Counted from the first letter of the stretch, positions 1 to 5,541 are shown. The stretch: 5,851 nt of DNA from Rhodospirillales bacterium (GCA_028282185.1 JANQIJ010000006.1:1-5851); one strand, 5' to 3'. Numbers and translations are program-made. Notes: generated by a model from the letters alone, not told the origin.

Positions 1-827
1 TTTCCGGCTTCGGCCAGACCGGCCCCTATGCCAAGCGCCCGGGCTACGACGCGCTCGCCCAGGCCATGGGCGGGATCATGAGTTTGACCGGCGACCCGGA
101 CGGCGAGCCGGTGCGTGTCGGCGTCGGCATTTCGGACATCATGTGCGGCATGTATGCCTCCACCGCCATCCTGGCCGCGCTCCGCCACCGGGACAAAACC
201 GGCCAGGGCCAGATGATCGATCTGGGATTGCTCGACACCACGGTGGCCTGGGCCTCCAACGAGGCGCTCAATTACTTTACGTCGGGCGAGTTGCCCAAGC
301 GCCGCGGCAACCAGCACGCCAACATCGTCCCCTATCAGGTCTTCCCCACCAAGGACGGACATTTCTACCTGGCGGCCGGCAACGACGGGCAGTTCCAGCG
401 GTTCTGTGACTTCGCCGGCGTGCCGGAACTTTCCTCGGACCCACGCTACGACACCAACCCGAAGCGGCTGGGTGCGCGCGACGAACTGGTCGCCAAGCTG
501 GAACGGGTGACGCCCCTGAAAACGACCCGGGAATGGATCGACGGCCTTGAACAACGGAATGTCCCGGCGGCACCGGTCCACGACATGGAACAGACCTTCG
601 CCGACCCGCAGATCCAACACCGGGAAATGAAGATCGACATGGATCAGCCGCTCGCCAGGGACGGCCGGGTGGCGCTTTTGGGCAATCCCATCAAGTATTC
701 GGAGACGCCCGTGACCTATCGCCGCCCGCCGCCGGCGCTCGGCCAGCACACGGACGAGGTGTTGCAGGAAATTCTTGGCCTCGACCGGGCGGAATTGGAG
801 AAACTTCGCGAAGAGGGCCTTATATAA
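1..827 (+). CDS. Family III CoA-transferase (CaiB/BaiF family), 5' end missing
   Basis: The reading frame is open from base 3 to the TAA at 825-827 and gives 274 residues. Family members are about 390-410 residues, so roughly the first 120-130 lie outside the window. Family III enzymes move CoA between carboxylic acids through a covalent aspartyl-CoA intermediate, in the cytoplasm. Visible marks are the opening SGFGQTGPYAKRPGYD segment, the GG(I)MSLTG segment, and HRDKTGQGQ followed by LLDT. By family alignment the Asp at bases 234-236 is the catalytic Asp (Asp169 in E. coli Frc). The C-terminal part has the usual NVPAAPVHDM and PPPALGQHTDEVL elements. The ATG at 66 is internal, because homology continues upstream of it. 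The gene lies 47 bp ahead of an acyl-CoA dehydrogenase-fold gene on the same strand, probably in one operon. The substrate cannot be read from sequence; the neighbour suggests 3-sulfinopropionate or a similar acid (inference). Confidence 0.93.
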   Translation, partial: SGFGQTGPYAKRPGYDALAQAMGGIMSLTGDPDGEPVRVGVGISDIMCGMYASTAILAALRHRDKTGQGQMIDLGLLDTTVAWASNEALNYFTSGELPKRRGNQHANIVPYQVFPTKDGHFYLAAGNDGQFQRFCDFAGVPELSSDPRYDTNPKRLGARDELVAKLERVTPLKTTREWIDGLEQRNVPAAPVHDMEQTFADPQIQHREMKIDMDQPLARDGRVALLGNPIKYSETPVTYRRPPPALGQHTDEVLQEILGLDRAELEKLREEGLI

Positions 828-829
828 GG
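818..829. repeat. 12-bp perfect palindrome over the CoA-transferase stop codon
   Basis: CCTTATATAAGG is perfectly self-complementary and contains the TAA stop of the CoA-transferase gene. It has no loop and no T-tract, so it is a poor terminator. It stands out as AT-rich within GC-rich DNA, and could be a protein-binding site ahead of the next gene or simply chance. Confidence 0.3.
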
Positions 830-874
830 TCTCGGGAATATAGACTTGGGATTGAAAGTTCAAAGGACGGAAAC

Positions 875-2089
875 ATGTTCGACCTGACCGACCAACAAAA
901 AGACATTCAAGGGCGGGCCCGGGAACTGGCGGAAGGCCAGGTCGCCGCCCGCGCCGCCGAAGTGGACCGGACGGAGGAATATCCCTGGGACAACGTTGGC
1001 CTTCTGAAGGATGCCGGCTTCATGGGCATGACCATCCCCGAGGCCTACGGCGGCCGCGGGGCCTCGTTCCTGGACGCGGTCCTGGTGGTCGAGGAAATGG
1101 CCAAGCGCTGCGGCGTGACGGGCCGCATCGTGGTCGAGGCCAACATGGGCGCCATTTCAGCCGTCATGAAATACGGCTCGGAAGACCAGAAGAAGATGGC
1201 GGCGGAATATGTTCTGAACGGCGACAAGCCCGCCATCTGCATCACCGAGCCCGACGCCGGCTCCGCCGCGACGGACATGACCACGCGGGCCGAGAAAAAA
1301 GGCGACAGGTACATCCTCAACGGCAAGAAGCATTGGATCACCGGCGGCGGCGTTTCCAAGCTGCACCTGATCTTCGCCCGCGTTTTCGAGGGCAACGAGG
1401 ACAAGGGCATCGGCGGTTTCCTGGCCGCGCGCAACGAGCACCCGGGCCTGGTGGTGGGGACCCGCGAACCGGCCATGGGCCTTCGCGGAATCCCCGAGAC
1501 CGAGATGATCTTCCAGGACCTGGAGATCCCCGAAGACCGGGCCCTGATACCGCCGCAAGGGATCAAGCGCGGCTTCGCCGGCCTGATGACGGCCTATAAC
1601 TCGCAGCGCGTGGGCGCCGGCACGGTGGCCCTGGGCATCGCCGAGGGCGCCTACGCCAAGGCCCTGGACTACGCCAAGGCACGCGAGCAGTTCGGCCGGC
1701 CCATCGCCGAGTTCCAGGGCCTGCAATGGATGCTGGTGGACATGGCGACGCAGATCACCGCGGCCCAGACCCTGATCTACCGGGCCGCCGCCAGCGCCGA
1801 GACCGACCCGAGCGGCTTCCCGGACATGACGCTCGCCGCCCAGGCCAAGATCTTCGCCTCGGAAATGGCCATCAAGGCGACCTCGGACGCGCTTCAGGTC
1901 CATGGCGCCGCCGGCTATTCCCGCAACAACCCCATGGAACGCATGTACCGGGACGCCCGCATGTTCACCATCGGCGGCGGCACGGCCCAGGTGCTGCGCA
2001 ACATGGTCGCGTCCAAGATACTGAACCGCAAGCTGCCGCAAACCCGGGACGGCTACCTGAAACTGGCCGAGAAGGAAGCCCGCGCGTGA
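875..2089 (+). CDS. Acyl-CoA dehydrogenase-fold flavoprotein; candidate 3-sulfinopropanoyl-CoA desulfinase (Acd-like)
   Basis: The product has 404 residues, the normal length for the FAD-dependent acyl-CoA dehydrogenase (ACAD) superfamily. The ATG follows AAAGGA (862-867) at 7 nt. The N-terminal helical domain spans about residues 5-115. The beta domain, about 118-230, contains ITEPDAGSAATD and GKKHWITGG. The C-terminal helical domain contains AREQFGRPI (269-277) and QVHGAAGY...MERMYRDAR (341-362). The family's two alternative sites for the catalytic acid are both non-acidic. The helix-G position (Glu in isovaleryl-CoA dehydrogenase) is Gln244, in NSQRVGAG. The MCAD Glu376 position is Gly368, in IGGGTAQ where most have IYEGTAQ. 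Arg84 lies in TGRIVVEAN. Gln, Gly and an essential Arg84 are the reported features of 3-sulfinopropionyl-CoA desulfinase from Advenella mimigardefordensis, which turns its substrate into propionyl-CoA and sulfite without net oxidation. The upstream CoA-transferase fits this. ACAD fold is near certain; desulfinase function is inferred. An ordinary dehydrogenase with a displaced base remains possible. Confidence 0.9.
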   Translation: MFDLTDQQKDIQGRARELAEGQVAARAAEVDRTEEYPWDNVGLLKDAGFMGMTIPEAYGGRGASFLDAVLVVEEMAKRCGVTGRIVVEANMGAISAVMKYGSEDQKKMAAEYVLNGDKPAICITEPDAGSAATDMTTRAEKKGDRYILNGKKHWITGGGVSKLHLIFARVFEGNEDKGIGGFLAARNEHPGLVVGTREPAMGLRGIPETEMIFQDLEIPEDRALIPPQGIKRGFAGLMTAYNSQRVGAGTVALGIAEGAYAKALDYAKAREQFGRPIAEFQGLQWMLVDMATQITAAQTLIYRAAASAETDPSGFPDMTLAAQAKIFASEMAIKATSDALQVHGAAGYSRNNPMERMYRDARMFTIGGGTAQVLRNMVASKILNRKLPQTRDGYLKLAEKEARA

Positions 2090-3711
2090 CGGCCAAGGGA
2101 ACCCTGACCGCCGCCCGGGTGATCGCCCGGCGCCTGGCCGAAGCCGGCTGCACCCATGCCTTCGGCATTCCCGGCGGCGAAATCCTGACCCTGATGGAAG
2201 CGCTGCGCGTCGAAGGCATCGATTTCCGGCTGTGCCGGCACGAGAACGCCGGCGGCTTCATGGCCGAAGGCGTGCACCACGCCACCGGCGCGCCGGGCGT
2301 CCTGGTCGCGACCGTCGGGCCGGGCGTCGCCAACGCGGTCAACGTGGTGACCAACGCCTATCAGGACCAGGTGCCGATGATCTTCCTGACCGGCTGCATC
2401 GACCCCCAGGACACGCCGACCTTCACCCATCAGGTGTTCGATCACGGCGAATTGGTCAAATCGGTGACCAAGGCGAGCTTCACCGTCGCCGAGGGCGCGG
2501 CCGACGAAATCATCGACAAGGCCGTGGCCATCGCGCTCGACGACCGGCCGGGACCGGTCCATGTGGACGTGCCGATCCGCGTTGCCGAAGCGACCGAGCC
2601 GGACCACCGACCGGTCCGCCGGGTCCGCCCGGCCCCCGTCGATCCGGCGCCGGGCCGCGTTCTGGACGAAGCGCAATTTCACCTGGCCCGCGCCGAACGA
2701 CCGGTGATGATCGCCGGGATCGACGTTCTGCATCATGACGCGGCCGACGACCTGCGGATCTTCCTGGAAGATTTCCCCATGCCGGTGATCACCACCTACA
2801 AGGCCAAGGGCGTGATCCCGGAAGACCACCCCCTGGCGCTCGGCGCCGCCGGCCTGTCGCCACGCGCCGACGACCTGTTGCTACCGTTCCTCAAGACCGC
2901 AGATCTGGTGATCTGCGCCGGTTACGACCCCATCGAAATGCGCATCGGCTGGCGCACGCCCTGGCACCCGGAAACCACGGTGATCGACCTGTCGGCGGCG
3001 GCCAATACCCATTACGTGCATCAGGCGACCTGCAGTTTCGTCTGTCACATCGGTGCCGGCCTGGACCGCATCCGCCGCGACACCGAACGTCGCCACCGGG
3101 TCTGGCCCGGCAAGGAACCGGAGAAGCTCCGCAATAAACTCAAGAAAGCCTTCGCCGCGAACGGCAAATGGGGCCCGGCGGCGGTGGTCGAGGGGGCGCG
3201 GGCCGCCCTGCCGCGCGATGCCATCGCCGCGGTCGATACGGGCGCCCACCGCATCCTGTTCAGCCAGGCATGGGAAAGCTATGTGCCCCGGGGCGTCCTG
3301 CAGTCGACGGCGCTCTGCACCATGGGCGTGGCCCTGCCCATGGCGATGGGCCGCAAGCTGGCGGAACCGGGGCGCGCGGTGGTCGCCTTCACCGGCGACG
3401 GCGGCCTGGAAATGGTCCTGGGCGAACTGGCCAGCCTCAGGGATATGGGCCTGGCCATCCCCATCATCGTGTTCGTCGATGAAAGCCTGGCGCTGATCGA
3501 AAAGAAGCAGCGGGCGGAAAACAACCCCAACCTGGCCGTCGACTTCGGGGCAACGGACTTCGTCAAGGTGGCCCGCGCCATGGGCGGGAAGGGCACCGTC
3601 GCCGATACGGCCAAAAAGGTCGAAAGCGCCGTCAGGCGCGCCTTGAAGGCGGATACCTTCACGGTCATCGCCTGCCCCATCGGCCGCAAGGCCTATGATG
3701 GGAAGATTTGA
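2086..3711 (+). CDS. Thiamine-diphosphate-dependent enzyme, acetolactate synthase-like
   Basis: The product has 541 residues if translation starts at GTG 2086, which overlaps the previous stop as GTGA and follows AAGGA (2072-2076) at 9 nt. Homology begins right after this GTG (TAARVIARRLAEAG), so the longer upstream open frame is not used. The three-domain layout of ThDP enzymes is clear. The pyrimidine-binding domain (about 5-165) has FGIPGGE and RHEN, whose Glu53 would activate the cofactor. A central domain covers about 190-325. The diphosphate-binding domain (about 360-535) starts its metal motif at GDGG (437-440). Where the family usually has NN, this protein reads VDESLALIEKKQ, placing Asp465 at the Mg2+-ligand position; Asp is an accepted alternative. 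These enzymes act on 2-oxo acids by decarboxylation or carboligation. A housekeeping IlvB is less likely: there is no ilvN-like small subunit beside it and the gene is translationally coupled to a CoA-ester enzyme. Substrate unknown. Confidence 0.88.
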   Translation: MTAKGTLTAARVIARRLAEAGCTHAFGIPGGEILTLMEALRVEGIDFRLCRHENAGGFMAEGVHHATGAPGVLVATVGPGVANAVNVVTNAYQDQVPMIFLTGCIDPQDTPTFTHQVFDHGELVKSVTKASFTVAEGAADEIIDKAVAIALDDRPGPVHVDVPIRVAEATEPDHRPVRRVRPAPVDPAPGRVLDEAQFHLARAERPVMIAGIDVLHHDAADDLRIFLEDFPMPVITTYKAKGVIPEDHPLALGAAGLSPRADDLLLPFLKTADLVICAGYDPIEMRIGWRTPWHPETTVIDLSAAANTHYVHQATCSFVCHIGAGLDRIRRDTERRHRVWPGKEPEKLRNKLKKAFAANGKWGPAAVVEGARAALPRDAIAAVDTGAHRILFSQAWESYVPRGVLQSTALCTMGVALPMAMGRKLAEPGRAVVAFTGDGGLEMVLGELASLRDMGLAIPIIVFVDESLALIEKKQRAENNPNLAVDFGATDFVKVARAMGGKGTVADTAKKVESAVRRALKADTFTVIACPIGRKAYDGKI

Positions 3712-3719
3712 TTTGGCCG

Positions 3720-3749
3720 TTGCCCATTTATACGGCAATGCCGTATAAT
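3720..3749 (+). promoter_or_regulatory. Sigma70-like promoter of the brnT-antitoxin locus
   Basis: A -35-like TTGCCC (3720-3725, 4 of 6 matches to TTGACA) lies 18 nt before a perfect TATAAT -10 box (3744-3749). The predicted transcription start is about 3756-3757. The -10 box contains the first two bases of the ATG at 3748, so that ATG would not be in an mRNA made from this promoter. The GTG at 3757 would then be the first codon of a leaderless message. Confidence 0.55.
3728..3748. repeat. Perfect 10+1+10 bp palindrome, probable toxin-antitoxin operator
   Basis: TTATACGGCA, then a single A, then TGCCGTATAA: both arms match perfectly. The right arm overlaps five of the six bases of the -10 box, so a dimeric repressor bound here would block RNA polymerase. 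The helix-turn-helix protein encoded at 3994-4281 is the natural candidate for binding it, because antitoxins of this kind usually repress their own operon. Binding is inferred. Confidence 0.6.
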
Positions 3750-4034
3750 GAAATCCGTGAAGATCGACTTCGACGCGGCCAAGGATGCGATCAACCGCGA
3801 CAAGCACGGGGTCTCGCTGGCATTTGCTGAGAGCGTTCTGAGCGATCCAAACCGGCTGGTTATGTCCTGGATGTCCGGGCGGACTATGGCGAAGACCGGT
3901 TTGTGTCTTACGGGCAAGCATCGGGACGCGTTTGGGTCTGTGTCTTCACCCTTCGAGATGATATCTGCCGCATCATCAGTGTGAGAAAAGCCAATGATCG
4001 CGAAATCGAGAGATATGAAACCGCCGCAAGATGA
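3748..4034 (+). pseudogene. brnT: BrnT-family toxin gene with a -1 frameshift
   Basis: BrnT toxins are small RelE-fold ribonucleases that stop translation. The first frame encodes the typical start, KIDFDAAKDAINRDKHGVSL, up to about base 3866, then drifts into unrelated sequence and stops at 3982-3984. The rest of the family pattern continues in the -1 frame from about 3867 to the TGA at 4032-4034: LDVRADYGEDRFVSYG, VWVCVFTLRDDICRIIS and VRKANDREIERYE. Joined, the two parts give about 94 residues (91 from the GTG), the usual BrnT length. The break falls within about 3859-3870 (GTTATGTCCTGG), where I see no slippery heptamer, so a one-base loss (or a sequencing error) fits better than programmed frameshifting. 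The start is either ATG 3748 or, more like family N-termini (MKIDFD), GTG 3757; neither has a Shine-Dalgarno sequence. As written, active toxin is unlikely to be made. Confidence 0.82.
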
Positions 4035-4281
4035 CGCCCCGGACCGCCCGCTCACGGACGATGAGTTCGCCCGGGGTCGGACCGCTTTCGTTGCAAAGGC
4101 CGCGCGGTCGGCGACCGGGCTGTCGCAATCGGATTTCGCCAAGCGCTACCGCATTCCTCCGGGAACCATCCGGGACTGGGAGCAAGGGCGCCGAGAGGCG
4201 GACACGGCGGCGTTGAACTACCTGCTGGTCATCAAGAAAATGCCGGAGGCGGTGGCGGACGCCATGAACGGCGCGGCCTGA
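3994..4281 (+). CDS. Helix-turn-helix (XRE-type) antitoxin/repressor paired with BrnT
   Basis: This 95-residue protein has an acidic, flexible-looking N-terminus (about 1-27) and a helix-turn-helix around residues 43-66 (LSQSDFAKRYRIPPGTIRDW, then EQGRRE), followed by a short C-terminal helix region. Small XRE-type proteins ending their DNA-binding unit in DWEQGRR commonly follow BrnT-type toxin genes and act as antitoxin and autorepressor. Canonical BrnA is ribbon-helix-helix, so I do not use that symbol. The gene overlaps the end of the ancestral brnT frame by 41 bp (20 bp if ATG 4015 is the start), typical of a coupled toxin-antitoxin pair. ATG 3994 is preceded by a weak GAGAA (3983-3987) at 6 nt. 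ATG 4015 has no properly spaced ribosome site. The frame is intact although the toxin's is not. Confidence 0.8.
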   Translation: MIAKSRDMKPPQDDAPDRPLTDDEFARGRTAFVAKAARSATGLSQSDFAKRYRIPPGTIRDWEQGRREADTAALNYLLVIKKMPEAVADAMNGAA

Positions 4282-4348
4282 GGGAGCACGGCTGCAACGA
4301 TTGCGGTAAAATTCAGGCGAGCGGCGACCATTTCACCGGCGAAGCGCC

Positions 4349-4354
4349 TATATT
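4349..4354 (+). promoter_or_regulatory. Possible -10 box upstream of msrB
   Basis: TATATT (5 of 6 to TATAAT) stands in GC-rich sequence 39 bp before the preferred msrB start. I cannot find a convincing -35 at 16-18 nt, so this is tentative. Transcription from it would begin near 4361. Confidence 0.25.
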
Positions 4355-4387
4355 ACGGTCATGGCTTGGAAACCGATGAGGCGGATC

Positions 4388-4795
4388 ATGAGCGGCAAGA
4401 TCGAGAAATCCGACGCCGAATGGCGCCAGCAACTGACCCCGGAACAATACGACGTGACCCGCCGCGCGGGCACGGAACGCGCCTTCACCGGCAAATACCA
4501 CGATTGCAAGATCGCGGGCATGTACCATTGCGTCTGTTGCGGCGCGCCGCTGTTCTCGTCCGACACCAAGTTCGACAGCGGCACCGGCTGGCCCAGCTAT
4601 TTCCAACCGGTCAGTCCCGGCGCCGTCACGGAGCACGAGGACACCAGCTTTTTCATGCGCCGGGTCGAGGTCGTCTGCTCGAAATGCGACGCCCATTTGG
4701 GCCATGTCTTCCCCGACGGGCCCGCGCCCACGGGCCAACGCTATTGCATCAATTCGGCATCGCTGGAACTCAAGGCGAAAGACCCCGCCGACTAA
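4388..4795 (+). CDS. msrB: Peptide-methionine (R)-S-oxide reductase MsrB
   Basis: MsrB reduces the R epimer of methionine sulfoxide in oxidised proteins, normally with thioredoxin as electron donor, in the cytoplasm here since no signal peptide is seen. From ATG 4388 the product has 135 residues, the usual single-domain length. Seen in the sequence: SDAEWRQQLTPEQYDVTR; Zn-binding CVCC (Cys48, Cys51) and CSKC (Cys97, Cys100); GTGWPSY (65-71); HLGHVFPDGP (103-112); and RYCINSASL with catalytic Cys120. The position where many bacterial MsrBs have a resolving Cys (SGCGWPS) is Thr66, so thioredoxin may reduce the sulfenic acid directly or another Cys (Cys40 or Cys50) may resolve it. ATG 4388 is chosen because GAGG (4378-4381) lies 6 nt upstream and homology begins there. 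In-frame ATGs at 4361 and 4376 would add 9 or 4 residues and cannot be excluded. It stands alone on its strand between the antitoxin gene and a PAS relic. Confidence 0.95.
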   Translation: MSGKIEKSDAEWRQQLTPEQYDVTRRAGTERAFTGKYHDCKIAGMYHCVCCGAPLFSSDTKFDSGTGWPSYFQPVSPGAVTEHEDTSFFMRRVEVVCSKCDAHLGHVFPDGPAPTGQRYCINSASLELKAKDPAD

Positions 4796-4842
4796 CCGTT
4801 CCGTCCACAGCTCCGGCGCTTGGCAGTGCCGGTCCGAGCGCG

Positions 4843-5046
4843 CGCCTGGCCGACATTCTTGAGAACATTTTTCAAGGGGCGCCGCTTTGGAACAGCGATC
4901 AGACGATCATCGCCTGGAACGACCGCTTTCTGGAAGCGACGGGTTTCGATCAATCACATTTTCACGACGATATCACCCTGCCCGACGGCCAGCGCCTGTT
5001 CGTCGGCGTCGCCCGCGACATCACCTTGTTCGATTTCAAATCCTGA
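4843..5046 (+). pseudogene. PAS/PAC sensor-domain relic, no start codon
   Basis: One + frame between msrB and the BLUF gene reads as parts of a PAS domain. RLADILENIFQGAPLW followed by TIIAWNDRFLEATGF resembles the N-terminal half of PAS_7-like domains (LENIxQGxxLFDxxxxLxxWNxRF). LPDGQRLFVGVARDIT resembles the end of a PAC segment, and a stop follows at 5044-5046. The two halves are separated by only about eight residues, whereas an intact PAS plus PAC is about 100-110, so the core appears deleted. The frame has no ATG, GTG or TTG between the msrB stop (4793-4795) and the second half. No effector domain follows. I read it as the debris of a former sensor gene. A real but short protein using a rare CTG start (4846) is a less likely alternative. 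Confidence 0.6.
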
Positions 5047-5060
5047 GGGTCAGTGATTGC

Positions 5061-5076
5061 TGGCATGAGGTTTGCG
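5061..5076 (+). promoter_or_regulatory. Candidate sigma54 (RpoN) -24/-12 promoter of the BLUF gene
   Basis: TGGCATG-AGGT-TTGCG matches the consensus TGGCACG-N4-TTGCW except for C to T in the first block and the last base. The invariant GG (5062-5063) and GC (5074-5075) are exactly 12 nt apart, as sigma54 requires. The predicted start of transcription is about 5087, which leaves a 5' leader of about 23 nt containing the ribosome-binding site (5100-5103). No enhancer-binding-protein site could be identified by eye; one would be expected 80-150 bp upstream, within the PAS relic. Confidence 0.55.
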
Positions 5077-5082
5077 TGACCT

Positions 5083-5097
5083 TATATACGGTATGTA
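5083..5097. repeat. TA-rich dyad at the predicted BLUF transcription start
   Basis: TATATAC-G-GTATGTA is an inverted repeat with 6 of 7 matching arm positions around a central G. It covers the start predicted from the sigma54 motif, so it could be an operator. It may equally supply a weak sigma70 -10 box (TATATA, 5083-5088), although the nearest -35-like TTGCTG (5057-5062) is 20 nt away, which is too far. Confidence 0.3.
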
Positions 5098-5109
5098 GTG
5101 GAGCATCCG

Positions 5110-5541
5110 ATGTCACACAACGTGCGCCAATTGGTCTATCTGTCCAATGCCCGGCCGGGTTTGGAAGATGGCGATATCGAAAACATCCTCACCACTTCGC
5201 GGCGCAACAACGGCGCGCGTGACGTCACCGGATTGTTGCTGTTTTCCGACGGGGTGTTTATCCAGGCGCTGGAAGGCATCCCGGCCAAAATTGAATCGAT
5301 GTTCCAGATGATCAGCGCCGACCAGCGCCACGATCAATTGGACGTTCTGTTTGACGGCACGGTGCCGGGTCGGACCTTCGCCGCCTGGGCGATGGCCTAT
5401 ATCGAAACCTCGCCCGAAGAAATGGGCCAATGGTCCGGCGCCGACCGGGCGCTGAACCGGGCCGAGGCCCTGGCACTGCTGAGCGACGACAAGGGCCGAG
5501 TCGCCGATTTTCTATGGCGCTTCGCTCGCGCCCTGCACTGA
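5110..5541 (+). CDS. Short BLUF blue-light photoreceptor (FAD-binding)
   Basis: BLUF domains bind FAD and respond to blue light by rearranging hydrogen bonds around the flavin. The 143-residue product is one BLUF domain (about 6-100) plus a C-terminal tail of about 43 residues that looks helical. Numbering is offset from Rhodobacter AppA by exactly 11, and the main site residues are present: Tyr10 (AppA Tyr21) in RQLVYLSNA, Asn34 (Asn45) in RRNNGARDVTGLLLF, Gln52 (Gln63) in VFIQALEG, Trp93 (Trp104) and Met95 (Met106) in FAAWAMAY. ADQRHDQL (70-77) is also typical. ATG 5110 is chosen because GGAG (5100-5103) lies 6 nt upstream; a GTG at 5098 would overlap that site. No output domain is fused, so like other short BLUF proteins it probably signals by binding a partner, which is not evident in this window. 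A sigma54-type promoter precedes it. Confidence 0.95.
   Translation: MSHNVRQLVYLSNARPGLEDGDIENILTTSRRNNGARDVTGLLLFSDGVFIQALEGIPAKIESMFQMISADQRHDQLDVLFDGTVPGRTFAAWAMAYIETSPEEMGQWSGADRALNRAEALALLSDDKGRVADFLWRFARALH

Noticed and set aside
839..844. TATAGA as a -10 box for the ACAD gene
   Set aside because: No acceptable -35 at 16-18 nt, and the short gap suggests the gene is in the same operon as the CoA-transferase.
1157..2041. Long minus-strand open frame opposite the ACAD gene
   Set aside because: Biased composition typical of antisense frames in GC-rich DNA and no recognisable motif. The same applies to the long minus frames at 2053-2829, 2881-3921 and 3693-4142.
1726..2085. In-frame N-terminal extension of the ThDP gene back to ATG 1726
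   Set aside because: It reads as a shifted-frame shadow of the ACAD gene, rich in Arg/Gly/Pro, and family homology starts only after GTG 2086, which has a well-spaced AAGGA.
1..3711. Formyl-CoA transferase / oxalyl-CoA decarboxylase (oxalate) operon, suggested by a CaiB-type gene near a ThDP enzyme
   Set aside because: The ThDP protein looks acetolactate synthase-like (VDESLALIEKKQ) and not like oxalyl-CoA decarboxylase, and an ACAD-fold gene lies between the two, which the oxalate pathway does not need.
3859..3870. Programmed -1 ribosomal frameshift in brnT
   Set aside because: No X XXY YYZ heptamer or homopolymer run at the switch point and no obvious stimulatory hairpin, so a simple indel or sequencing error is more economical.
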